Under the pieces are notes generated by a model. The model did no database searches. It saw only the letters and a list, made by a program, of their open reading frames with translations, and was not told the DNA's origin. Made by a program: the position numbers and the translations under genes. A DNA stretch of 64,000 bases from Lachnoclostridium sp. GTDB taxonomy: Bacteria; Bacillota; Clostridia; Lachnospirales; Lachnospiraceae. Every line of letters starts with the position of its first letter. Position 1 is the first letter of the stretch. Where the stretch lies: contig JAMPEB010000011.1 in NCBI GenBank assembly GCA_023665475.1, positions 38,215-102,214 of the forward strand, in the 5' to 3' direction. Below are positions 44,213-52,050 of this stretch, in pieces.

Positions 44213-45979
44213 TTATAGAAATTTATCAAATTCCGACATATCAAGATGAGGCAGCATATCCTCTAATACCTGTTTTTTACTTCCATCCGGCATTGGCATT
44301 GTACTTGCACCTAAAACTATCTCATCTGTTTGACATAACACTTCACATAAAACAGGGCCCTGATATTCATGAATCTCTTTGAGCTGTTTTTGCATATCGG
44401 CAATTTTATTCATACAATAATACTTAATGTGAAACCCTTGCGCTAGTTTTTCAAAATCAGGAAAACTGAGTCCGTTTTCAGAATCTACCCCTAATCGCCG
44501 ATTCTGAAAAATACTATCCTGCATTTGGCGTATTCCCATATATCCATTATTATTCCATATAAAAATCTTGACTGGTAATTGATGGCAAGCTATTGTTTGC
44601 AATTCTTGCATGTTTAGCATAAAGCTTCCATCCCCTGTAATGCCAACAACTTCCTTCCTTCCATTTGCAAAACATACTCCCACGCATGCCGGAATTGTAA
44701 ATCCCATCTCTGCCTGCCCGCCACTCGTTATATATCTTTGCTTTTTATCACTTAATATCAACGCCTGTGGTGTAACAAAAAAAGCCGACCCAGCATCTGT
44801 GCAAATACCGATTTCTTCCGGAAGACTTTTCGATAATTCATTCACAAATGCATACATACTGATTCCGTTTTCATCATTATAATGCTCTTGGGTACATGCA
44901 GGAAAAGATTCTTTTAAATAGCTGCAAGCATCAACCCACTTACTATGTTTTTGCTGTTCTCGTTTTAACATACCTTGTATAAAGTCTTTTAAATCACTTT
45001 GTACAAATTTATCTATATGAACTGTTCCTTTTTTATGTTCATTTGCATCTATATCCACAACAATAACTTTTGCTTTAGGCGCAAACAAATCGAATGAATA
45101 GCCAACAGCATTAATCCCTAATTTACTACCTAATACTAATAATACATCTGCATTTTGTAATGCTTTATTCCCTGACCTATTCCCATGATTTCCTATAACA
45201 CCAACATTATACTTACTTGTTGTAAGCAAGGCGTCTACTCCTAATCTCGCAAATACAGCGGGAATGTCTAAATGTTCTACCAACTTTTCAAATAAATCTG
45301 TTGCACCGGATAATCGAATCCCCTGCCCACCTAATATTACAGGTCGTTTAGCATTTCTTAAGAGCTGCTCGATATCATCCAGATCACTTTCTTTTAAACT
45401 TGAACTATATTGACTCTTATATTCCTTAGCATCAAAGTGATGCAGGGTACTTTCGTCAACTTCTGCCGCCTGAATATCCAAAGGCACATCTAACCAAACC
45501 GGTCCCGGACGACCTTCTTTTGCTATATAATATGCTTTTTCCAGCTCATATAATATATCTTCTGCTCTCGTCAGCATTACCGCATATTTTGTAATAGATG
45601 ACACAATTGTCACAATATCCGCCTCTTGTATCCCCACTTGCCTGACCGGTACATCAACACAGCTTATCAATTGTTTGCTATGACACTGCCCTGATATAAA
45701 CATGCATGCTGTACTATCCTGCCATCCATTCAAAACTCCTGTTATAGTATTGGTACCGCCACAACCTGTTGTTACCATTCCATATGCCATTCCTTTATAT
45801 TTAGCATAACCAATTGCAGCCATTGCCACTCCCTGCTCATGGTGACAGCTAACCGGCTTTATATTTTTATTAGCTGCCAATCCATCTATAAGAAATTTAT
45901 TCCCACCTCCCGGAAACATAAATACTTCATTTACTCCTGTCGAAAGAATAAATTTGGCAATAACATCACAAACTCTCAT
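44213..45979 (-). CDS. thiamine pyrophosphate-dependent enzyme (acetolactate-synthase-like)
   Basis: Protein of 588 residues with the three ThDP-enzyme domains. PYR domain with catalytic Glu in SCHHEQGVAMAAIGYAK, middle domain (KRPVILGGQGIRLSG), and PP domain with TPP-binding GDGSFMLNMQELQT...IWNNNGYMGIRQMQ. No small ilvN-type regulatory subunit is near, and it stands among sugar genes. A role in building a branched or two-carbon-extended sugar, as for the yersiniose enzyme YerE, or in supplying an acyl group, is more likely than valine synthesis. It has its own strong promoter. Confidence 0.8.
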   Translation of the reverse strand: MRVCDVIAKFILSTGVNEVFMFPGGGNKFLIDGLAANKNIKPVSCHHEQGVAMAAIGYAKYKGMAYGMVTTGCGGTNTITGVLNGWQDSTACMFISGQCHSKQLISCVDVPVRQVGIQEADIVTIVSSITKYAVMLTRAEDILYELEKAYYIAKEGRPGPVWLDVPLDIQAAEVDESTLHHFDAKEYKSQYSSSLKESDLDDIEQLLRNAKRPVILGGQGIRLSGATDLFEKLVEHLDIPAVFARLGVDALLTTSKYNVGVIGNHGNRSGNKALQNADVLLVLGSKLGINAVGYSFDLFAPKAKVIVVDIDANEHKKGTVHIDKFVQSDLKDFIQGMLKREQQKHSKWVDACSYLKESFPACTQEHYNDENGISMYAFVNELSKSLPEEIGICTDAGSAFFVTPQALILSDKKQRYITSGGQAEMGFTIPACVGVCFANGRKEVVGITGDGSFMLNMQELQTIACHQLPVKIFIWNNNGYMGIRQMQDSIFQNRRLGVDSENGLSFPDFEKLAQGFHIKYYCMNKIADMQKQLKEIHEYQGPVLCEVLCQTDEIVLGASTMPMPDGSKKQVLEDMLPHLDMSEFDKFL

Positions 45980-46022
45980 ATCCGACCTCCTTTTTCACAT
46001 CTATGACCTAATTTCTTGTTCA

Positions 46023-46051
46023 ATTATATCAACCCAACTGTTTCTAGTCAA
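46023..46051 (-). promoter_or_regulatory. sigma-70-type promoter for the TPP enzyme gene
   Basis: Minus strand TTGACT, 17 bases, TATAAT. Predicted start near 46016, about 37 bases before the ATG at 45979, which has AAAAAGGAGG. It is internal to the island. Confidence 0.8.
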
Positions 46052-46062
46052 TAGTACCAATT

Positions 46063-46938
46063 CTATTCCTGTTCTATCCTAATGTCTTGTGCAAATGTTC
46101 TTAAGATTTCATCAATACTTCTTGATTTAAAGCCATATGCTTCTGCATGCGCAGTATCTATTGCATAACACTTATTTCTATTATTTACCCGCTTTTCTAT
46201 TAACTCCGATTTGCTTGAAATTTCTTTTTTCAATGTCTCTAAGATGTCTATGATTCTCATTCTGCCCTTCGCTCCCAACACAAAGCGCTCAAACCCCTTC
46301 ATATCTTTATCCAGCAAAATGAGCAGAAATTTTGACAAATCATCCATATATAGCATATTATTATACAGCAAATCCGGATTCGTATAATAAATGGTTTCAT
46401 CCTTTAGCATCTGCTGTGCTGCTTTAGGCAGCCATGGGTAGGATAAATCACAATTCTTTCCCAATATCCTTGGAAGACGCAGAACCATGCGCTTCTCTAT
46501 TGCCGCATCCTCCAGCAGCCTCTCACACAAATACTTTGACATACCATAATCATCCAAATTAATCCTGTCACTATTTTCATTTACACTAGACAATGTTTCA
46601 CCATAGGCAGAAATAGAAGAAATATATATGAATTGCCTTATCTTTGCCTTTTCTGCATAATCAATCAGCCTTCTTGTACTCTTAATCGTATTATCCAGAT
46701 AATCCCTGACCTTATCTCCCCTCATCTGACCTGCAAAATGTATAACCGCATCTATCTTATCACTGCCAATATACTGCTCTATGTCCTCACCCGCCAGATC
46801 GCAGGAAAAACATTTTCTGATAGTACACTCTGGCGCTTTTTTATGATAAACGCCTATTACCTCTATACCATTATCTATCAGATATTTCGCCGCATTTTTC
46901 CCTACAAATCCGCCTATTCCGGTAATCAGCACGGTCAT
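46063..46938 (-). CDS. NAD-dependent epimerase/reductase (SDR)
   Basis: Extended SDR of about 291 residues: VLITGIGGFVGKNAAKYL, AVIHFAGQMRGDKV, ISSISAYGETLSSV, YGMSKYLCERLLED (YxxxK) and RLPRILGKNCDL. It is shorter than the 41520 enzyme and closer to 4-ketoreductases/epimerases of deoxysugar routes. ATG 46938 has GGGAGGATAGAGGAA upstream; a codon at 46968 would add 10 residues not typical of the fold. Confidence 0.8.
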   Translation of the reverse strand: MTVLITGIGGFVGKNAAKYLIDNGIEVIGVYHKKAPECTIRKCFSCDLAGEDIEQYIGSDKIDAVIHFAGQMRGDKVRDYLDNTIKSTRRLIDYAEKAKIRQFIYISSISAYGETLSSVNENSDRINLDDYGMSKYLCERLLEDAAIEKRMVLRLPRILGKNCDLSYPWLPKAAQQMLKDETIYYTNPDLLYNNMLYMDDLSKFLLILLDKDMKGFERFVLGAKGRMRIIDILETLKKEISSKSELIEKRVNNRNKCYAIDTAHAEAYGFKSRSIDEILRTFAQDIRIEQE

Positions 46939-46981
46939 TTCCTCTATCCTCCCTGAGAAACAATGCATTATTTGGCATACA

Positions 46982-48058
46982 TCAGATAAAATTAATATGA
47001 TTTTTATCTATCGACATCAAATCATTTAACAAAATATTCCGCTCGTCGAACACGCACCGGAAATCACATTCCTGACAGGCATCCAGCTCCCTTACCTTCT
47101 TTATCGTATCCTCTGCAAACCAGAGTTCCTTAAAGCTTCTCTCCTTCAGAGAGCCAATATCTCCATTCTTCGTATAAGCCCGCTGGTGGCAGAGATATAC
47201 CTTGCAGTCTGCGCCGATAACAGTAAAGATTTCCTGAATCAGGCACCTGTGGTAAGGTTTGTGATAACCGGCATCCAGCCCTGCATCCCCATCATACTTG
47301 TCAACTATTTTAAAATGGTCATTCTCACACTCTTTTTTCGCCCGGGCAATTTGATCTTTAACGCTCTCCTGAATCGGTCTGTGATATTCTCCTAAATCTC
47401 CATCCAGCCTTAATGGCGACAGTTTGATATTATCCACTCCCAGCTTTGCCATAAGTTTGCATAAATCATAAATCTCCTGTGCGTTATCCCTTGTCACCAC
47501 ACAGTTGATGCCCACCGTGCACCATGGCTGTTTCTGCTGAACAAAATTCTCGATATTTTTAATGACTCTGTCAAAGGTATTCACTCCCCGGATACCGGCA
47601 TAGGTTTTTGCATGGGCAGATTCAATGGACACCCGTATCCATTTTGCATCTGCCAGAAGCTCAGCCTTCCTGCCCTCTAATGCCTGTCCATTTGTGATAA
47701 TAGAATAATCTATCTTTTTCTGCCTTATGAGCTCCAGCGTATCTTCAATATACGGATATACCAACGGTTCTCCTCCCCCGCTGAATGTGACAGCCTTAAC
47801 CCCCATATCCGCTATGTCTTGTATGATTTCCTCCATCTTATCCCATGGAATCATCGCCTTCCGGTCAAAGCGCCTCTCTTCCGGTACATTATCATCCTTG
47901 GAACCGCAATAATAACAATTCTGATTACATACATTTGTGGGTTTAATGCGGATGTACACAGGCGCTGTTCTCTTATCGTTTAGGATATCCTGTATTTTAT
48001 CTGCGTGATAAAATATTTTCAAATCACTATAAACACTTTTTCTGATATTATCTGACAT
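46982..48058 (-). CDS. radical SAM enzyme with C-terminal auxiliary-cluster (SPASM/Twitch-like) region
   Basis: Protein of 358 residues. RIKPTNVCNQNCYYCGSKDDN holds the CxxxCxxC cluster motif near residue 43, followed by VTFSGGGEPLVYPY and a TIM-barrel-like core. The C-terminal CHQRAYTKNGDIG and CQECDFRC cysteines fit an auxiliary iron-sulfur cluster. It ends in HINFI; two radical SAM proteins nearby end in HDNFI and HVNFI. Its start overlaps the DegT gene by 11 bases, so aminotransferase and radical SAM enzyme are coupled, as in deoxysugar routes where radical SAM enzymes deaminate or rearrange aminosugars. The reaction is unknown. Confidence 0.85.
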   Translation of the reverse strand: MSDNIRKSVYSDLKIFYHADKIQDILNDKRTAPVYIRIKPTNVCNQNCYYCGSKDDNVPEERRFDRKAMIPWDKMEEIIQDIADMGVKAVTFSGGGEPLVYPYIEDTLELIRQKKIDYSIITNGQALEGRKAELLADAKWIRVSIESAHAKTYAGIRGVNTFDRVIKNIENFVQQKQPWCTVGINCVVTRDNAQEIYDLCKLMAKLGVDNIKLSPLRLDGDLGEYHRPIQESVKDQIARAKKECENDHFKIVDKYDGDAGLDAGYHKPYHRCLIQEIFTVIGADCKVYLCHQRAYTKNGDIGSLKERSFKELWFAEDTIKKVRELDACQECDFRCVFDERNILLNDLMSIDKNHINFI

Positions 48059-49178
48059 GTTTTGCCTCTTTCTGTATCGTTTCTATCATTTGACAGATAT
48101 GCTCCGCCTCTTCTGGAAGCAAAGTCCCATATAAGGGCAAATCCAACGCTTCCTCCGCTATCCGGCGGGCATGATTGACATCTGATGCATAATTTTTTTC
48201 TTTATAATAGCTATAATCACAGCAGAGTGTATCATATAATTTTCTGGTGATTACTCCCTTTTCTTTCAAAGCTGTAAACAATTCATCTCTACTCAGCCCA
48301 AAGGCTTTTTGATGAATGCGTATCGGAAAATATGCATAATTGTAATCAATTCCATCTGCATAGGGATATGTACGAACGCCTTCTATCCGTGCCAGCCTGT
48401 CAATATATATCTGCGCTAGAGATTTTCTTAACTTGATTTCTTTTTCTACGATATCAAGTCCCAAAATTCCCATTGCCGCCTGAAATTCATTCATTTTGGC
48501 ATTCATGCCGCATACTTCCACATCATTTCCGCTCTCATGATAAGCAATGCCAAAATTCCTATATAATTCAAATTTCTCATGCAGCGCATCATCCGCATAA
48601 GTCAATAATCCACCTTCTATGGAATTATACACCTTAATCGCATGCAGGCTGAACATCGTAACATCGCCATATTTTCCTATATGTTCTCCCGCTATTCTGG
48701 TTCCAAAAGCCTGCGCCCCGTCATATACCACTTTTAAATGATGTTTTGATGCTATTTTTTCTATTTCCTTCACATTGCAAGGAATGCCGAAAATATGCGG
48801 GGTAACAATAGCACAGGTTTTGTCTGTAATATGCTCCTCCAATTTTTTAACATCTATATTATAGCTATCGTCTATATCGCAAAACACCGGTGTCAAACCA
48901 TTCTGTACGATTGCATTGGTGGTAGAGACAAATGTAAACGGAGAAGTGAGAACCTCACCTTGCAAACCTAATGCCTGAATTGCTATCATCAAGGCCGAAT
49001 GCCCATTGACAAATAAATCCGCATTCTGACAGCCCATATATTCTTTCATCCGCTTCTGCAGCTTTCGTACTTTGGGTCCATTGTTAGTAAGTGCCTTCGT
49101 GTCCCATATATCCTTTATTTCTTCTATGTAGGCGGCATAGCCCGGCATAGAGGGCTGTGTAGGTTTTATTGTGTTCAC
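48048..49178 (-). CDS. DegT/DnrJ-family sugar aminotransferase
   Basis: Protein of 376 residues: VNGHSALMIAIQALGL, SPFTFVSTTNAIVQNG, VYDGAQAFGTRIAG, and the PLP-lysine region FSLHAIKVYNSIEGGLL, then MNAKMNEFQAAMG. It should place an amino group on a keto sugar. It is distinct from LegC and most likely serves the radical SAM/acetyltransferase block around it. Start is GTG with AAGGAG upstream. Confidence 0.88.
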   Translation of the reverse strand: MNTIKPTQPSMPGYAAYIEEIKDIWDTKALTNNGPKVRKLQKRMKEYMGCQNADLFVNGHSALMIAIQALGLQGEVLTSPFTFVSTTNAIVQNGLTPVFCDIDDSYNIDVKKLEEHITDKTCAIVTPHIFGIPCNVKEIEKIASKHHLKVVYDGAQAFGTRIAGEHIGKYGDVTMFSLHAIKVYNSIEGGLLTYADDALHEKFELYRNFGIAYHESGNDVEVCGMNAKMNEFQAAMGILGLDIVEKEIKLRKSLAQIYIDRLARIEGVRTYPYADGIDYNYAYFPIRIHQKAFGLSRDELFTALKEKGVITRKLYDTLCCDYSYYKEKNYASDVNHARRIAEEALDLPLYGTLLPEEAEHICQMIETIQKEAKHVR

Positions 49179-49224
49179 TCTTCTATACTCCTTTTATTTT
49201 TCTGCAATCCGATTTAAGATATCA

Positions 49225-49848
49225 TCATTTATATCCATGTATTTCTCCCCTTTTATCTGAATTGCACTTCTCTGTAAGACGGGTTCCAAAATGCCCGAAG
49301 CATGCTGCCTCTTTCTCTAATAACTCTCTTGATCTTTCCTTAATGTATTTGGCAGGAACTCCCGCATATATTTTAAAGGGCTGCAGTTCCTCTTTTACAA
49401 GGCTCATTGCGCCAACTGCCACACCCTGATGCAGAATGGCTCCCGGAAGCAGCACGCTTCCTGTTCCAATAATAACATGTTTTTCAATCATTATCTTTTT
49501 CCCAATATCGTGAATGCATTCCTGTTCCACTAGCGGGCCAGTCATAAACTCTCCCGAATAATCATCGCTAGTGGAATAAATGCTGACTCTGCTGCTGATA
49601 TTCACATAATCGCCAATTTCAATTCCGAACTTGCCATACAATGCGCTATAAGCCGCCAGATGAACATAATTTCCTATATGGATGCCCTCACCGCCGCTCA
49701 CAAAACAGAAATCATCTATGCGGACATGACTGCCGATTTCTATTTTTTCCGCAGCATAAAATACTGCCCTTCTGCTGATTCTGACATCCTCCCCAATGCT
49801 TTTAAAAGACATTTCCCCTAACTCATCTCTTGACAAATAGCTGTCCAT
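49225..49848 (-). CDS. left-handed beta-helix acetyltransferase
   Basis: About 207 residues. Hexapeptide repeats run through the protein (IGSHVRIDDFCFVSGG, IGNYVHLAAYSALYG, IGDYVNISSRVSIY, MIEKHVIIGTGSVLLPGAIL) and it ends in the common KIYAGVPAKYIKERSRELL. It likely N- or O-acetylates the product of the adjacent DegT aminotransferase. ATG 49848 has GGAGG six bases upstream; an upstream in-frame codon at 49896 would overlap the radical SAM gene and lacks such a site. Confidence 0.85.
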   Translation of the reverse strand: MDSYLSRDELGEMSFKSIGEDVRISRRAVFYAAEKIEIGSHVRIDDFCFVSGGEGIHIGNYVHLAAYSALYGKFGIEIGDYVNISSRVSIYSTSDDYSGEFMTGPLVEQECIHDIGKKIMIEKHVIIGTGSVLLPGAILHQGVAVGAMSLVKEELQPFKIYAGVPAKYIKERSRELLEKEAACFGHFGTRLTEKCNSDKRGEIHGYK

Positions 49849-49879
49849 CCTGTTCCTCCGGCTGCATATTATATCGTTT

Positions 49880-50941
49880 TTATATAAAATTATCATGTTC
49901 GCCCGGATGCTTCAACCGATACAAGTATTGATTGATTTCATCCAATCGGCATGCTTCCCTGCATATACTGTTAATATCCACATCTTCAAAAATAGACATA
50001 ACCTTCTTTTTTCTTTCTCCATGCCATATTTCCTCAAAGGACTGTTCGTATAAATTGCCATACAAAAACTCCGGTTTCCCTATAAAATTAATGCATGGCC
50101 AGACATTCCCCTTGGAGTCAATATGTGTCATAAACGGAAGTCCATAGCAATTATCATACAGCTTGTCCTTCTTCATCTTCTTCATGGCATTCGAGCGGTA
50201 ATAAATTTTAAAGTCCTCCGATTCATATGCATGAATGCTGTCTTCCAAATCTAACAGTTCCTCATAATCCACTTCCAGATGATTGGTACTCTGTGTATGC
50301 TGTGAATAGGGCTTTACAGTAAAATAGTCAACGCCTATTTCCTTTAACTGCTCTGCCATTCTTAAAATCTCATCCTTGTTTTCCTGCACCAACAGGCACT
50401 GTACCCCCAGCGTTGTGGTCAAGTGATTCTTTTTCTTCCACTCCGCCGCATAAGCAATATTGTCCAGCGCTTTTTGTAAATCTCCTTCTTTGCCACGATG
50501 AATTTTTCTGTATGTTTCTTCTTGAATCGCTGCCACACTAAACCGAATCCAGGTAAACGCATGCAGGCACTCTTCTGTGATGCCCTTGCTTAAAAGCACG
50601 CCATTAGATGCCATTGCCACATCCACGCCCATGTTTTTTATCTTTACTGCCATATCCGGCATATTTTTATTCAGCAAAGGTTCACCCTCACCGGAACAGA
50701 TTACGCTTTTCAATCCGTTCTGATGCATATGCTCTATATTCTTTATTATCATCTGCTCATCCAAAAATGCCGGTTCATACCCCAGATAATCTACTGCGCA
50801 GAAAATACACCTGTGATTGCATGCACCGCTCGGCGATATTTCTATCTCTATGGGATATATCTCCTCTCCCCGAAGCCATCTGGCAACTTCACAGGGATGA
50901 TTTATCAGCTTATGAGAATCCAATTTAAAATTATCAGCCAT
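49880..50941 (-). CDS. radical SAM enzyme with SPASM-like C-terminus
   Basis: About 353 residues. GACNHRCIFCAVDYLGY (CxxxCxxC near residue 42), SVICSGEGEPLLNKN, VAMASNGVLLS and RFSVAAIQEETYRKIHRGKEGD form the core. C-terminal cysteines in DNCYGLPF, WPCINFIG and SICREACRLDE suggest an auxiliary cluster. It ends HPGEHDNFI. It is a close paralogue of the next gene upstream (shared LDSHKL, ACNHRC-FCAVDY, KIHRGK-GDL). ATG 50941 (MADNFK) has AGAAGGAA upstream and is preferred over GTG 50959. Confidence 0.85.
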   Translation of the reverse strand: MADNFKLDSHKLINHPCEVARWLRGEEIYPIEIEISPSGACNHRCIFCAVDYLGYEPAFLDEQMIIKNIEHMHQNGLKSVICSGEGEPLLNKNMPDMAVKIKNMGVDVAMASNGVLLSKGITEECLHAFTWIRFSVAAIQEETYRKIHRGKEGDLQKALDNIAYAAEWKKKNHLTTTLGVQCLLVQENKDEILRMAEQLKEIGVDYFTVKPYSQHTQSTNHLEVDYEELLDLEDSIHAYESEDFKIYYRSNAMKKMKKDKLYDNCYGLPFMTHIDSKGNVWPCINFIGKPEFLYGNLYEQSFEEIWHGERKKKVMSIFEDVDINSICREACRLDEINQYLYRLKHPGEHDNFI

Positions 50942-50960
50942 TTTCCTTCTCCATATCACA

Positions 50961-52034
50961 TTAAATAAAGTTTACATGGGCATTCGGATGTTTCAATTCA
51001 TGCAGATACCGGTTCATATCATCCAGCCTGCATTCCGGTGTGCACTCCGAAAGCTTCATGTCTTTCAACCTCTGCATGACCATGCGCCTCTGTTCGCCCT
51101 GCCATATTTCCTCAAAAGAATTCTCATATATATTTCCAAAACACATATCCTTCATGCCTAGCAATACACAGCATGGCCAGACATCGCCATTGGCATCGAT
51201 GTTGGTATGAAAAGGCATAGCATAGCATTCCGTATAACATTTCCTCATTTTCGGCTTGCTCATGCGGTTTGTCCTATAGACTGCCCGAAAAGCTTCATCA
51301 TTCAGCTCAGCCAATTCTCTGACAATATCCTCCTGATGGTCATAATATGTAGTCCTGTCAACCTCTTTTTTCAGGCTGCTTGAGCTAAGCGGCTGCCAGC
51401 CAAAGGATTTTACGGAAAACTGATCCGCTCCTAATTCCTTCACCTTTTTGGCTAAAAGAACTACCTCATCGGCATTTTCCGGTATCATTACAATCTGCAC
51501 ACCCAAAACAGTCTTCATCTGATATTTTTTCTTAAGCTGCGCAGCATTATAAATGTTTGTGAATACTCGTTCCAAATCCCCATCTTTGCCCCGGTGTATT
51601 TTCTTGTAAGTCTCTTCCGTTCCCGCCGAGGTGCTGAAACGAATCCAAGAAAGGGAATTCATGCATGCCTGAGCTACATCTTCTGTAAATAGGACTCCGT
51701 TTGTGGATAATGCCATATCCACATTCATTGATTTGGCATCATTAATAATATCCGGCGCATCTTTATTAAGCAATGGTTCTCCGGTTCCTGCAAGCAATAT
51801 ACTCTTTAAGCCCTTTGCCTGCATCTCCTCAAATCTGGCATGTGTGATGTCCTTTGATAATACCTTTGGCTGATATCCCATATAATCTACTGCACAAAAA
51901 GTGCATCGATGATTACAGGCTCCCGCCAATCCCACCTCCGCATTAATGGGATATACTGCCTTTCCCTCTAACCAATCAGCTACCCTGTCCGGATGAAACA
52001 TCAGCTTATGTGAATCAATTCTGTAATCTTCCAT
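50961..52034 (-). CDS. radical SAM enzyme with SPASM-like C-terminus (paralogue)
   Basis: About 357 residues, paralogue of the gene at 49880. GACNHRCTFCAVDYMGY holds the cluster motif; SILLAGTGEPLLNKD, RFSTSAGTEETYKKIHRGKDGD and the late cysteines TECYAMPF, WPCCVLLG and ECTPECRLDD follow. It ends HPNAHVNFI. An extra Cys pair (WPCC) distinguishes it. ATG 52034 has AAAGGAG upstream; a codon at 52061 lies inside the preceding gene. Tandem paralogues suggest successive or alternative reactions on a related substrate. Confidence 0.85.
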   Translation of the reverse strand: MEDYRIDSHKLMFHPDRVADWLEGKAVYPINAEVGLAGACNHRCTFCAVDYMGYQPKVLSKDITHARFEEMQAKGLKSILLAGTGEPLLNKDAPDIINDAKSMNVDMALSTNGVLFTEDVAQACMNSLSWIRFSTSAGTEETYKKIHRGKDGDLERVFTNIYNAAQLKKKYQMKTVLGVQIVMIPENADEVVLLAKKVKELGADQFSVKSFGWQPLSSSSLKKEVDRTTYYDHQEDIVRELAELNDEAFRAVYRTNRMSKPKMRKCYTECYAMPFHTNIDANGDVWPCCVLLGMKDMCFGNIYENSFEEIWQGEQRRMVMQRLKDMKLSECTPECRLDDMNRYLHELKHPNAHVNFI

Positions 52035-52050
52035 ATCGTTTTTGACTCCT

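Noticed and set aside
44213..45979. The TPP enzyme as ilvB of branched-chain amino acid synthesis
   Set aside because: No ilvN, ilvC or other pathway genes nearby, own promoter, and surrounded by sugar-modifying genes.
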